From the NCBI GenBank assembly GCA_030704615.1, contig CM060732.1, positions 50,015,053-50,079,052 on the forward strand: a DNA stretch of 64,000 bases. The letters run 5' to 3'. The DNA is from Takakia lepidozioides (lineage: Eukaryota > Streptophyta > Takakiopsida > Takakiales > Takakiaceae). Shown piece by piece: positions 12,039 through 23,110 of the stretch. The stretch's first letter is position 1; every line of letters begins with the position of its first letter. A program made the position numbers and the translations under genes. The notes beneath the pieces are model-generated. The model saw nothing but the letters and a program-made list of their open reading frames with translations. It was not told where the DNA came from and did no database searches.

Positions 12039-12776
12039 TTGCTCTGTTGGAGGATTCTTCAGGAGGAGGGTAGTGGATTTGGAGTGGGCGCCGATATGGT
12101 GAAACAATTCTCCATGCGCGAAACACGTCGGACGTACAATGAAATGTACGACTCTGATGAGTGGGAAAATCTCATATGCAAGGCTCACTTAGAGGCAAGG
12201 GTTGAGCAGCCCGGTGATGATAGTAGGAAGCCATTCAAGTGTATCCACTGTCTTAAGCAATATAAAGATAAGAAGAAATTTAACATTCACAAGATAAATG
12301 GTTGTGATGCTGTTGTGGGAAAGGGTGGGCCTAATCTAAAAATGTACCATGTTTTTGAAAAGGGGCAGAGGCACATCATGGAGGTTGTTCTTAGTAAGCA
12401 CGGGACGAAGCCTCCTTCCTACAAGTTGATGAAGACGAGGGTAGAACGCGAGGAGACGACGGCAGAAGAGACTACACGAGGACCTAAGCGCAGGAAGCAC
12501 ATTAGTCTTCGGAAGGAGCCGGGAGTGGACCTTGACGATGATGATGACGATGACGATTTCCAGTTGTTGGACGCACCACCTACGCTGCCACAACAGACTG
12601 TTAGACCTCAGCGCATTCGAAAGGACTCATTGGACGCACCTCTGCCATCACAAGAAAGTCTTCCATCTGAGCGCATTGTCAAGTCTACGTTTGTAGGACC
12701 TCCTGTCGTGCCACAACAAACACTAGAAGCATTCGTGTCATTTACCACTAGGGTAACGACTCATTTTGAGTCATAA
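12039..12776 (+). CDS. Zinc-finger ORF, DNA-binding type, unknown role
   Basis: An uninterrupted 245-codon ORF; a second possible start, MVKQFSMRETRR, lies at 12,096. Residues about 68-90 read FKCIHCLKQYKDKKKFNIHK and then end with NGC. This gives CxxC followed by H and a final C, a C2HC-like single zinc finger of the kind found in BED-type and transposase-linked DNA-binding proteins. A lysine/arginine patch (GPKRRKH), an eight-residue aspartate run and a Pro/Gln-rich tail with two PQQT repeats follow. The latter part looks like a nuclear-localisation plus acidic disordered region. Upstream sequence has a TTGCAG-type acceptor near 11,975, so a 5' exon is possible. The family is not recognised; it could be a host gene or a transposon accessory gene, since it ends just left of CACTA-A. 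Confidence 0.55.
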   Translation: MLCWRILQEEGSGFGVGADMVKQFSMRETRRTYNEMYDSDEWENLICKAHLEARVEQPGDDSRKPFKCIHCLKQYKDKKKFNIHKINGCDAVVGKGGPNLKMYHVFEKGQRHIMEVVLSKHGTKPPSYKLMKTRVEREETTAEETTRGPKRRKHISLRKEPGVDLDDDDDDDDFQLLDAPPTLPQQTVRPQRIRKDSLDAPLPSQESLPSERIVKSTFVGPPVVPQQTLEAFVSFTTRVTTHFES

Positions 12777-12899
12777 AAGTAAAAAAACTTGGATCGACTG
12801 GAAGTTACAACAGACTAGTTACAACAGACGTGGTAGTTGGGTTGGACATCCAATGATTGGAGTGGTAAAGGACGCAGACGCGCGAACAACTGCTCAGCG

Positions 12900-13365
12900 A
12901 TTAATGCGATTAATGCTGAAGAACCACGTGGCGTAACTAGGCGGGCCGCCCGTGTGTCTGACCTTTTGGGCTGACTTTGACTTTTCCCTCCAGATGAGTG
13001 GACTGACTCATCCGGGGCGCGGTGACACATGGACGGACGTGGATGCGGACGTGGATGCCGATGTGGCGGCGCCGCGACGAGCGGCAATGCTGCCGCGTGG
13101 CCACGGGCCCAAGACGCCACATCGCAGTCGGCCACATCACTTGGAGTGCTGCATGTAACGTCGCAACAGCCACTGGCGAAGTCGACTGCACAACTTCTGG
13201 CAGACGAATCCACGGGGACCACGTGGAGAGTGTGTGGGTCGACGCGTGGCGTCGTCCCCACGCAATGGCAGTGACGGGTACGGCTGCTAGTGGAAAGATG
13301 CAGAGTGCTTGTGCCATCTCGGGACTGCTTTGGCCAACTCCGCTGCCACTGTGCTAGTTGGTTGC
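12900..13365. promoter_or_regulatory. Probable subterminal region of CACTA-A
   Basis: G-box-like motifs cluster here: CCACGTGGCG (12,924), GGACGTGG (13,034), CGTGGCCACGG (13,097), CCACGTGGAG (13,218) and CGCGTGGCG (13,243). They lie just beyond the 3' end of the leftward Ptta/FCP1 gene. The equivalent zone of CACTA-B (47.15-47.95 kb) holds a dozen CACGTG motifs. In CACTA elements such subterminal repeats bind the TnpA-type protein; that role here is inference. Confidence 0.45.
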
Positions 13366-13845
13366 ACTACAGTAGGAAAGCACGAAAAATGAGCACTTGT
13401 AGTGGTTTGTGTGAGTTTCCAACTGACCTGCATTCTAAGCTGAAAATATGGTTCTGATGCATTCTACTGGTTTTAGTGGTTCACCCATATGCAGGGGGAA
13501 TTGAGAAGCAATGATACTGGGCGAGACTCAGAACACAGACCACGATGCATGCACAACATCACGCTAATGAACCAAATAGACGAGGCAACAGGGAGACCAA
13601 AGACCATCACACATACACATAGAAGGTGGACGGACACGACGACAAGTCAGGAAATGTGATATTACATTCAAATTAGAGACCGTCACGGCACACCTGCATA
13701 TGAGCAAGACTAAATGCCAACATACATGGTTGCCGGACATCACTTAAACTGTCATGGCCCAAATGTTCAAAACTGGTAACGTGAGTATCATACACACTTC
13801 TATGAGTATCATTACACACCCAACAGGGACTACAAACATGAAATG

Positions 13846-14119
13846 TCACTTGATACTTTCACCTTTCCTCATACTCTTCTCTGGCCACAGAGTCACCGTG
13901 CCTTTCATGTGCGCTAGTGTGATCTGGGGGGGGGGGGCATCGTCCATATTTGGGCAAGGCAATGTAATACTTGGAAGCATGATCTCGTGGACTTTCACCT
14001 TGTACCACCCCGGATCGAATGTCCTTGCAGTGGAACTTGTCAACCCCGGCTATTCCCACCACTTCCGCCTTGGCGGTGGCTGTCTTTGACTGCTTGTCAT
14101 GGGGGTTCAGGAGAAACAC
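13846..14119 (-). pseudogene. CACTA-A Ptta/FCP1 gene: C-terminal domain
   Basis: Two overlapping frames joined by a one-base shift read NPHDKQSKTATAKAEVVGI, then WYKVKVHEIMLPSITLP and GTVTLWPEKSMRK. This aligns with the CACTA-B counterpart at 46.4-46.8 kb (VKLIDTVSRSTAGSGRIAVS, YVAIHIDDVRIPNAPLP, GYITVWSDKLVK). It also resembles the C-terminal domain that follows Ptta-type transposase domains in plants (a V-V-DV-LP...GxxVxWPxxLV pattern, DUF8039-like). A G run at 13,927-13,936 lies inside. The domain's role is unknown. Confidence 0.6.
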
Positions 14120-14879
14120 AGGATTTGATATCTGCAGACACCAACATCAGGGTCCACTCAGCAACAAACATAGCAATGACAGGGTGAAAGTCAAGCGCAG
14201 CTGGGCATGGAAACGATCTTGGTTGCCATAATACTGAATCAACAGCAAATTCACGGTGTACCAACGTACCTTGAAGCGAAGCTCGTCGCTGAGGGTGGCA
14301 ACTGAGGAAAGCTGCCCACGTGTCTTCAACTGCAGTAGCAAAAAGAGGTTTAGTCAGACGGATAAGAATAACATGAACTCTGGTGGTTGCAATGGTATAA
14401 ACACACCTCCACGGAGCAAGCTAACAAACACCCTGCTCAGACCCTGCACACTACAACTTCCTGGCAAAAATAACCCTACTAAAAACTAGCCAGGCAAAGC
14501 AAGGAGCCATGAATGCATGCCTGGGGAACCACGTCCTGCTGCGATGATGGTGTCGGGGACAGCCCACTCCTCTTGCTCACCTGCAATGAATACACATTGC
14601 AACGCTTCAGGAAGTGTATCCATAAAGGAAACCAACCAAGTAAGTTTGCGGAGAGGGGCTGGGAACAACCATACCTTGGGCGCTGCCTCCTCATGCCGGG
14701 GGGGGAAATCCGGAATGCTGCCGCCGTAGCACTATGGTCCTAGGCGCAGGACCCACCTTCTTCACATTCGACCCCACTGCCACTCCCTGTACATATGGTC
14801 CCTGCAAAACATATAGTGCCAGCCTTGCGTGAGAGGGCATCCGGGGGGAACAAAACAAACATGGACTTTGGCTTCGATG

Positions 14880-16065
14880 TCATGTTGCAAACAGTAAGGT
14901 TAGTTTCACCTGCATGGGCGTAGAAGTACTTCCCCCAACGACCCCATCCTCTCCCACATTCAAGCTGCCAGTCGGGGTCAGCTTCCGCGTGCTTGTGAAG
15001 ACACGCACATCCTTGGAGCAAAACAAATCTTGGCAGTAGGGCCAGACTGTTTCTAAAAGGTAGTCTGAATCGGGCCCCTCACTGACATTGCCAGTGACAT
15101 CAAGCGACAATGGATGGACCATGTTCAAAGGGGAGTTCCCCCTCCCCTTGTGTGGTGAATCATGCACTAGGAGGGTGTTGGATTCGTTAAATCCAGAAAA
15201 TTCCGACCACACCCTCGACAGTCTCTTCTGTAAGTTCTGTACGGCAGGCCCTTTTGGGGTGTGGCTCTGTCAAGGGGTCACACTCCTCTTGTGACCACAC
15301 AAAGAGGGGAGAACCCTTGACCCCCTGCATCACCACTTTGAAGATGTCTGCAACATTCCCCTTGGAAGCACAGGACCATATCCCAACGTAGAAACCGGAA
15401 GAGAAGGTTTAAAAACTCGCAGACCTGGGGCCTTGGGAAACACTTGTTGGTGGTCAACACCCATGGCCAATGACGCCTCGGGTTGGGCTGAAAGTTAGGA
15501 ATAGAGTGGCACATGATCCCGTTCAGGTCTTAGAACAATTAGTTTCGACTTTTCTATGAAAGGAGCTTTTGAAGGGGTGTCACGGGGTCTCACCTCAGTG
15601 GGTTGGGAGACAACAGTCACCCCGGGGCAAAGTTTCGGTCCCCCTGCAGCCTGGACCAGGCAAACTACCACCCTCTCCCCCTACAGCTTCCCCTTTTCCC
15701 CCATCATGAGCAATGACCCCCCCATCGTCCATGTCATCCCCACCAACTTGTTGGACCTCTCCCTCTTCAACGAGTGGACCCTGCCCCCCACTGTGAATAT
15801 CATCAATAACAGCCCGGACCTCTGTCACATCCCTACCCACTACAATTACTTCCTCCTTGTCAGGTACAATGGTCGCAGCAGGGGGGTCTTCCATAATGCC
15901 ACCCGTCACACCCCTTTTTGCCCCATCATGAGTTCCACTATCTTCTTCAGTTGTGCTTCCATTCCCCTCTCCTGCTCTGCAGAGAGAGCCGCAAGCCTCT
16001 CCAGGGCCCCGATGCGGGCTGCCATTGAGTTCCCCGCTCCCTATGCATACAAACACCCACCCGTA
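14880..16065 (-). pseudogene. CACTA-A Ptta/FCP1 gene: coiled coil and FCP1-like HAD domain
   Basis: The exon opens at 16,065 after a TTTAACAG acceptor and, in one frame, gives a coiled-coil helix (MAARIGALERLAALSAEQER and onwards). It matches the position and character of ARKVEDMERAQGAQHKDMM in CACTA-B. A Gly/Asp-rich linker follows. Then about 15,430-14,930 reads, over shifted frames, FLNLLFRFYVGIWSCASKG, a VWSQEECDP segment and NTLLVHDSPHKG. These line up with FLDKCFEHFEVAAWSCMQP, FKWDGGYCEQSTD and TTLLVDDTPHKG of CACTA-B. This is the NIF/FCP1 branch of the HAD phosphatases. The first nucleophile block was not found intact, and several frameshifts are present. Confidence 0.65.
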
Positions 16066-16156
16066 CTGTTAAAAACCAGAAGAAGAGGCCGAATGTGCAT
16101 GATTTCAGAACATGCCACAACGTAAGAGCAATGAAAAGGGGGTGAGGGAGATTACC

Positions 16157-16585
16157 AAACGGGCTGCTTGGCCTGCAACTCCTGCCCGGCCCCAACGCGA
16201 GGGGTTCGTGACACAAGCACGCGCTTGCTTCATCCCTTCAGCCTTTGCAAGTCCACGAGGGGACTCCCAGTAGGCAACAAGCTTATCCCAATAGGTGGGT
16301 TCAGTGTTCATTGGCCTCACACCAGTCTTCGCCCATTTATCTTTCAGTTTTGCTCTTTCTCCTTTCATTATCTTCCCACATTGCTTCACTATAAAATCAC
16401 GATTGGCAGGGATAGGTGTGTACTCATACATTCCATTTATGCCCTCTATTACTGTTGACATGGCACTCTGGGACTGCTGGTCAATGTCTTGTATGCTTGA
16501 GTCAAGGTAACGCAATGCCAGGCCACGCAAATCACGCTGCCAGTGTTCCTTACCTTCGCAGCCAGCATTGATGGCTCCATTTCCA
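16157..16585 (-). pseudogene. CACTA-A Ptta gene: exon 2, 3' half (Transposase_24 domain)
   Basis: The open frame reads GNGAINAGCEGKEHWQRDLR through SAMSTVIEGINGMYEYTPIP, KWAKTGVRPMNTEPTYWDKL and GRAGVAGQAARL. It ends at a GT donor at 16,155 (intron 16,066-16,155). The block YWDKLVAYWESPRGLAKAEG aligns with HWDRLVSYWQTAGFNAKSAL in CACTA-B. This W-D-L-V-x-Y/F-W pattern is typical of the plant Ptta/En/Spm transposase family (Transposase_24). The frame is cut at 16,577-16,585 by the MULE-like element; the missing 5' half is at 31.8-32.2 kb. Confidence 0.78.
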
Positions 16586-16690
16586 GAGGTTTACTATTTC
16601 ATGAGCAGAAACCATGAGCCATGAGCCATGAGCCGCATGAGCCGCATGAGCGGTGAGCCGAAGTCTAAGATACGCGGATTTCATGAGCGG
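16586..16690 (+). repeat. Left terminal inverted repeat of the MULE-like element
   Basis: Begins GAGGTTTACTATTTCATGAGC and then carries CATGAGCC/CATGAGCCG units in near-tandem (16,612-16,656) and one more at 16,681. The outer 21 bp match the right end in inverted orientation over CTATTTCATGAGC, with a 2-bp length difference outside that. Confidence 0.85.
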
Positions 16691-17157
16691 ACTCCTCCAA
16701 ATTTGGAAATGCGGCAGATTAAACAAGTATTAAAATAATAGTTTTTTATTTGACCTTGCCGTTTTTGGACGTTCCAGATCATGTAATGCGGCGAAGATAT
16801 GTCGTCAGTAACAAGTCCGCTCATGGTTTTTTAGATCCGCTCATGGAAATAAGTGACCGTGCAACGGGAAATCCAGTATACCACTGCAAAAGGACGTCGC
16901 ATACTGGCCTGTATAGAGTATTCCGCGGTTTTACATGCCTTAACATTGGAATGAAGCTGACCCTTTTGCCGCGATTGAACCAATGGAGTCTGCACCAATA
17001 CAGTCTGCAGTACTTCACAATTCTGTCTTCTTCGGGTATTCGGCGGGAAAGGTTTGCAACTGAACTGGGAAATAGGGTGCCGCATTAGGGTTCGCACGTG
17101 CGAAATTTCGGAGCGGTTTGGTGTTGGCGAAGGCCGCCTCTGGTACCTACGACGATA

Positions 17158-17179
17158 CTTGGAAATGCGGCGCCGCATT
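17158..17179. repeat. Single 22-bp palindrome near the left end
   Basis: GGAAATGCGG, then CG, then CCGCATTTCC: a perfect copy of the palindrome that fills the arrays at 21.4-23.1 and 28.8-29.5 kb. It lies between the left terminal repeat and the transposase 3' end. A half-site, GGAAATGCGG, is at 16,705. Confidence 0.9.
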
Positions 17180-17433
17180 TCCTTGTCGGAGGTCGAATGA
17201 GGAAAGCAAGTTTTCGGAAAGCAGAAAAACATGAACCCTCCAACATACAAAAATACATGCACGTGGAAACAAGTGAACGATATAGTAATATCTTAGTTCG
17301 AGCAAAACAGGTTACTGGTAGGCAAGACATATGTCGGACCTTTGTGTGGCCAGAGTCTGAGGTACTGGCAGCAGTACAGTTCTACTATCCGAAAAGGATG
17401 GGCGTACCATTGTATGTGGACCGCAAGCCAAGC

Positions 17434-20400
17434 TCACTGGTCCCCTGGATCCATATTCAGAAGAGTGTGAACCTCCTGGGGGCTCAACCCTGGTGCATGT
17501 ATGAAGTGATGAGTTGTGGAATTACAACGGAGTCTCTTTAGGTACACGTAGTACAAATGCTTGCAAGGGCAGTATGATGCCCCCTTGTTCGCCATGATCT
17601 GGAAGTCGGTGCAATTGCAGGTGGGTAATTCTGAAATGGTGATGGTGTACACCTCATTGCGAACAGCTGAGCCCGCCGTGGCCATCTGATACACACGCCC
17701 GAATCCTGGTGGGGGCACTTCTGTCGAGCTCTGGATTGTACAGTTCATCCGAAGTGCATTCCCCATCCTTGTCTCGTTCACTTTTGAGGGAGGTCGCCGC
17801 CTCTTCGGTTTCCCCCAACGGTGTGTAGGATGCTTAGAGCTGTCGTGTCCCATTGTTCTTGCTCTCACAGGGGTCGGTGGTGGAGGCTGTGGAAGCGGAA
17901 ATGGTTCTCTGGGGACGTCAGTGCGCTGCACCATCCGAAATCCTGGCGGTAAGGGCGTCGGCCTCAACCTGACTCAGATCGCAGCCTGGTTCCACCGGCC
18001 ACACCGGGGGAGCCTCTGGCATTGTTTGTATGCCGTACTTGGGCTTTCCATACACGCAAGTCATAATGTCGTGCCTGCAGAACCCAACTGGGTGGTTGTC
18101 GCCTCCGCAAACTTTGCATGGACAAATCTTCCTGTAAAAGTAGGAGCAGGGACAGCCCCATCTGGATTCCTCCTTATCATCTCTAAAAAACGTTGCCGTG
18201 TATCCACACGAATTGCGGAACACCTTCCTCGAAACGACGGCTTTGTGCGAGCAATTCTCCACTGTGATGCAGACACAGTCGTCTCCACAATGGCTTGGCC
18301 ATACTGCATAACAGCGGGCGGAATGTGGGGCAAGGGAGCGGGTGGAATTTGTTGCACGAAATCCCCGGTTGAAGGCGACGGATCTGGAATTTCTTGGGCT
18401 TCCACTGCTGGAAGACACATTGTGCGGCAACATGACGGGACCTCGAGGTGCTGTCCGAATGTTCCTGTCGGATCTCCAGGAATCCTCTTCGCACCCGGGT
18501 TCCTCTTCAATCCTCCGCCTGACAGGGCGAGTCCGGACGTCCCCCTCTAGGTGTTCACCTCTGCGGTGCAGAGGCGTCCCTTTGATCTTCTCTCGCAATG
18601 CTGTCGCCCATTTCACTGGATTCTTGGACCTCGAAGCTGTTCGTACCAACAATTCCTCCCTGTCCGGCCCAAAGCCCCATTGTTTGCCGCTCAGGAACTT
18701 GTAGTACGTGGCTTGCTGCGTGATTGCTCTGTCGCCTCCGTCCGTCACTACGTGTGCGGCAGAAGACGCTCGCCAGGAGGAGTGGACCGATTCTGCCATA
18801 TTCGTGTTCGGCATGTCCGTGTCGGAATCCAAGCACCGCTCCTAGAAGGACACAAACAATGGTGAGGGACCAATCGAAATGTCCGTAACAGAAAGACAAA
18901 TGAACGAAATTGACAGCAGCCTACCTCCCGCATGTACTGTCCGAACTGTCGATACCGAAAATGCCACCACCCCAACCAGCTGTGCAATGCTCCCAGATTG
19001 GTTGTCTCCACTGCACCTGACGTGTTCCACCAAGCCTCGATGATAGCAAACTTAACCTCCGCGTCATCAAATGTGGGTGCATCCTTCCACGCCGTACAAA
19101 GGACACGGTGTTCAGCCTGGAATGAGCTAGCAACAAATTTGGTAGTGTAGTGGGATAGACTCTGCATCCAATGGAATCCACAGGATCTCTCTTTCCCCTC
19201 CATTGGAACATTGGGGTCCTCACCGTACACACGCCGCACCGCTGCCCAGTTGGCCTGAGCGTTGTCTGCCATGAATCCCTGAAATTGGGCTCTGGCAATC
19301 CCGCCCTTGCCATCTGCTCGTTTATGCCCTCCCACAGATGCATCTCGGACTGTGTGTCCTCCCCTTTCATCTCGCAGATTGCAATCGTCATGAGCCTCTT
19401 GGAGTGATAGTCATAAACATGCGCACCCATAGTCACCCACTGATGGTTTGTAATTCGCTTGATGTGATCAAACATCACCCAAGCATTCGACAAGTTTCCA
19501 GTTGTCATGCGAGTGACCAAGTCGACTCCACTCCCAGGCCCACACGTCGACATTTTGAAAATGTAACAACGATCGGATTCGCTGCCTTGCCCTGGAAACC
19601 TGCTACCTTGGATGTAGTCATATCCAGTCATTCGTTTCACCTCCAGGATTGAGTACATGTCCGACCCCCTGCCGAACTCCTGCTTGCAAGATACGATGTG
19701 ATTCCGCACATTCGGACTACAAACGTGCGAGACGGACTCCAAGAGGTCACGCATCTCGTCTTCGGTCAAGGGCTCTCGGTCGGAACCATCTTCAGACATG
19801 ATTTTGCCAAGAGCAATCTTGTGGGCTGCCTTCAGCTGAATCTGCTTTGGTCTGGCTCCGGGGCTCAATTTCACCTCCTCTTTTATGATGTCGTGTGCTT
19901 CCTGCACAGCCTCACGCATGTTGCCTCTCGCCAAGGGGTGGCAGTGGACCCCAACGTGTATGCAAGCTCTAGTCAAGTCCGGGAGCAAATGGATACGTAA
20001 TATTGCTTGGCTCTGCACATGGACATGCACGTCGGTGGTTCTTTGCAATGTGCACACTTGAAAGAACCCGCAGGAGCTTGGCTGGAGACAATGAATGGAT
20101 GATGCGTTGTGCCAGTCCAATCCGTCTCGTTTCTCCGCCCTCCTTTGGAGAGAAAGTGGAAGCAGGTGGGATTGAGGCACCTCAGCTTCCCCGCACAGAG
20201 GACATATCGTACACGAACACCATCAGCAATTTCGTGCTACTGGTCTTCGTCACACACCAGGGGTGTCCGTCATGCTTTCGATCCATGTCTGTTAACATCC
20301 CGGAGGCTTTCTTTGACGAAGAAACAGGTGGAAACTCGAAGATGACATTGCCATCGACTTCGGGAGGCAGAAACGTTACCTTTCTGACTGGGAATTTGGC

Positions 20401-20822
20401 ATAGTCGAGCAGCCAGCTCGGAGCGAGAACCATCGAGGTGATGTTGTCGTAGGAGCTGCACAATGGACCGGGTTGGAGTTATGCTCGAGGGCACATTCGT
20501 AGCACCTACAGAGACGTCCATGCCGGATTTGAACGACCGTGTGGAGGACATGGGCCTCAATGCAATCATCTTCCTCGTCGGAAATGTCGAATACGTCCAC
20601 ACGAGAAGCTATGGAGGGTCTTGACGGTCCAGGTCGGGAATGATTATCGTTGCATACCTCTCTGTTGGCAGTGGCCGCCTCTCGGTTTCCGGACTCCTTT
20701 GTGGATGGTGTGGGCAGCGACTGATTCGGAAAGGGAATGGGCATTCCCACAGCTCGGTACAGGATGGTGTCTGACGGGGGAACGTGCCATTCGATTCCGC
20801 AACCTCCGTCGTTACCTAGCAC
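17434..20822 (-). pseudogene. SWIM-finger DDE-type transposase (MULE/KDZ-like)
   Basis: Probable start at 20,822 (MLGNDGGCGIEW), with an acidic FDISDEEDD stretch. A zinc-binding segment (KLRCLNPTCFHF, near 20,190) follows. The core region holds GPGSGVDLVTRMTTG, WVTMGAHVYDYHSKRL and GFMADNAQANWAAVRRVYG, and then CGFHWMQSLSHY. This resembles the D...(C/W)xxH pattern of MULE-type transposases. It continues as MPNTNMAESVHSSWR, a Cys-rich region and a C-terminal SWIM finger, CNCTDFQIMANKGASYCPCK plus H. The intron 18,842-18,924 splices cleanly in phase (MREERCLDSD). A one-base frameshift near 19,285 separates EPN from FQGFMADN, and others lie near 20,200 and 20,460. The protein is expected to bind the element ends and catalyse transposition. 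It diverges from a methyltransferase gene across the palindrome array. Confidence 0.75.
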
Positions 20823-21429
20823 GACAATGGTCTCGTCAACCTGTCCAGGAACATCCTTCCTTTCTTCTTTCCAAATAAACTGTGCCCGGTTTGAGCTTGA
20901 ATTTGGAACAAAGGTAAGTTTCAGTCACTCTGCAAAGTCCTCCCTCGTTTGGGATCCAGGCTCTCCCAAGTTGCGGAGGACAGCAAACTATAGCGTAGGA
21001 ATTCGGAGCCATCGAACACCGCACGGAGTTGGCAAGTGCGAGGTTCAGTATAGCGACAGACCAAGGCTCACAGGCACCATCTAAGTGGATCTGCGGAGTC
21101 CATCGACGATTGGAAGTCGCACATTGAAGTGGAAAGTATTGTTTCAAGCTACATGCATGAAGGTGGGAGGTTTGATTCCATAGCCAGTGAGTATGACAAT
21201 GATGGCCGATTCGGCGACGAAATAACATCTCCTGACAGTTTCTCCTGAGGGTGGATCCAGCAGTATTCTCGGTGCAGACAGGAACGTTCGCACTGACAAG
21301 TGCCAGGACTGCTGGTTAAAACGGTCAGACAACCAAGTTGTGCTCATCAAGACTGGCCGCAATTGTGTTGTTTCGGAACAATGCAACCCATTCAGGTTCC
21401 AGATTTCCCGTCCCGAGTGATTCTTCGAT

Positions 21430-23110
21430 TGCTGGTGGACGGAAATACGGCGCCGCATTTCCGTATTGCATCTTGGTCATGCACCAGAGCGACGGAAATG
21501 CGGCACCGAGTTTCCGTCCGGGGAAACCTTTATACTCTCCAGAACGGAAATGCGGTAACGCATTTCCATCCAGCAAGCACGTATGTGAAGGTGGAACGGA
21601 AATGCGGTACCGCATTTCCGTTCTGATTGAGATTTATGAACACGGGAACAGAAATGCGGCACCGCATTTCCGTCCGAGTCGCACTTTTCCGACATTCAGA
21701 ACGGAAAGCGGCGCCGCATTTCCATTTTGTATCTGATGCATGGAGCTGAGGGATAGAAATGCTGCAGCACATTTCCGTCCTTAAAAGACATTCATACTCT
21801 CCAGAACGGAAATGCGGTACCGCATTTTCATTCACAAGCACGGTATGTGAAGGTGGAACGGAAATGCGGTACCGCATTTCCGTTCTGATTGAGATTTATG
21901 AACAACGGGAACAGAAATGCGGCACCGCATTTCCGTCCGAGTCGCACTTTTCGACATTCCAGAACGGAAATGCGGCGCCGCATTTCCATTTTGTATCTGA
22001 TGCATGGAGCCGAGTGCGATTCCGACAGCTTCATACAGCGCAATTCCGACCGCTTGAGACATTCATACTATCCGGAAATGCGGCACGCATTTCCGTTCTG
22101 ACTGAAAATCGTGAACCATCTGAACTCGGCACCGTATTTCCATCCGAGTCGCACCTACCAACATTCCAGAACGGAAATGCGGTACCGCATTTCCGTTCTG
22201 ACTGAAAATCGTGAACCATCGGAACTGAAATGCGGCAACGCATTTCCATCCGAGTCGCACCTCCCAACATTCCAGAACGGAATGTATTAAAAGGGAAATG
22301 CGGCACGCATTTCCGTTCTGATGAATCCTGAAACATCGGAACTGAAATGCGGTACCGCATTTCCGTCGGAGTCGCACCTTCCGACATTCCAAAACGGAAA
22401 TGCGGCGCCGCATTTCCGTTTTGTATGTGAGGCATGGAGCTGTGGAACGAAAATGCGGCACGGCATTTCCGCCAGCGTCAGACGTTAATACTCTACAGAA
22501 CGGAAATGCGGTACCGCATTTCCATTCTGACTGAAAATCGTGCGCAACGGAACAAATGCGGCACCGCATTTCCGTTCGAGTCGCACCTTCCGACATTCTA
22601 GAACGGAAATGCGGCGCCGCATTTCCGTTTTGTATATTGGGCCTGGAGCTGTGCTACGGAAATGTGTCCCGCATTTCCATCCATGTGAGACCTTCAACTT
22701 TCCGACCGGAAATGCGGCACCGCATTTCTGTCCAGGTGAGACCTCTATACTTTCCCGAACGGAAATGTGGCACGGCATTTCCATTCATCATCTAACGATG
22801 TGAAAACGGAAATGCGGTACCGCATTTCCGTTCACATTGAAAATCATGAACCACGGGAACTGAAATGTTGTGCCTCATTCCCGTCCCAATCGCACCTTTC
22901 GACATTCCAGAACGGAAATGCGGCGCCGCATTTCCCTTTTGAATCTCATACATGGAGCTGTGGGACGGAAATGCGGCACCGTATTTCCGTTCAACAACTA
23001 AGGTATGTGAAGGTGGAACGGAAATGCGGTGCCGCATTTTCTTCCAACAAGTACGGATGTGTAGCTTTGATGGTACTTAACGGAAATGCGGCGCCGCATT
23101 CGCATTTTCG
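21430..23110. repeat. Array of about 30 palindromes, ~52-bp period
   Basis: About 30 copies of a 22-bp palindrome: arm GGAAATGCGG, a two-base centre that is CG, CA, TG or TA, and arm CCGCATTTCC, often extended by ACG/CGT. Centres lie near 21,450, 21,497, 21,550, 21,602, 21,653, 21,704, 21,758, 21,810, 21,862, 21,915, 21,968 and so on to 23,093. Most are 50-54 bp apart. Spacers are not unique: blocks such as ATACTCTCCAGAACGG and TTTGTATCTGATGCATGGAG recur about 262 bp apart, so five palindromes form a higher-order unit. The array fills the space between the divergent transposase and methyltransferase genes and could hold their promoters. Confidence 0.92.

Noticed and set aside
13365-13404. CACTACAGTAGG...CTTGTAGTGG as the left terminus of CACTA-A
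   Set aside because: It starts with CACTACA, but lacks the GCGGCTTTTA block of CACTA-B, lies inside the gene's 3' flank rather than beyond the CGTGG zone, and has no matching partner or target duplicate on the right. Kept only as a weak alternative.
14880-15212. A separate small gene at 14.9-15.2 kb
   Set aside because: NTLLVHDSPHKG and the flanking segments align with the FCP1-like part of CACTA-B, so it is an exon of the CACTA-A Ptta/FCP1 gene.
17098-17541. 147-codon plus-strand ORF near the left MULE end
   Set aside because: It overlaps the 3' end of the leftward transposase and a palindrome and has no recognisable domain; probably chance.
21300-22803. Many 70-177-codon ORFs on both strands through the palindrome array
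   Set aside because: They translate the palindrome repeatedly (MRYRISV, GNAAPHF, CGTAFPF) and are symmetrical between strands, so they are repeat shadows.
21430-23110. CRISPR array
   Set aside because: Regular repeats and spacers look CRISPR-like, but the repeats are full palindromes with variable centres, spacers recur in a ~262-bp higher-order unit, there are no cas genes, and the setting is a eukaryotic transposon.
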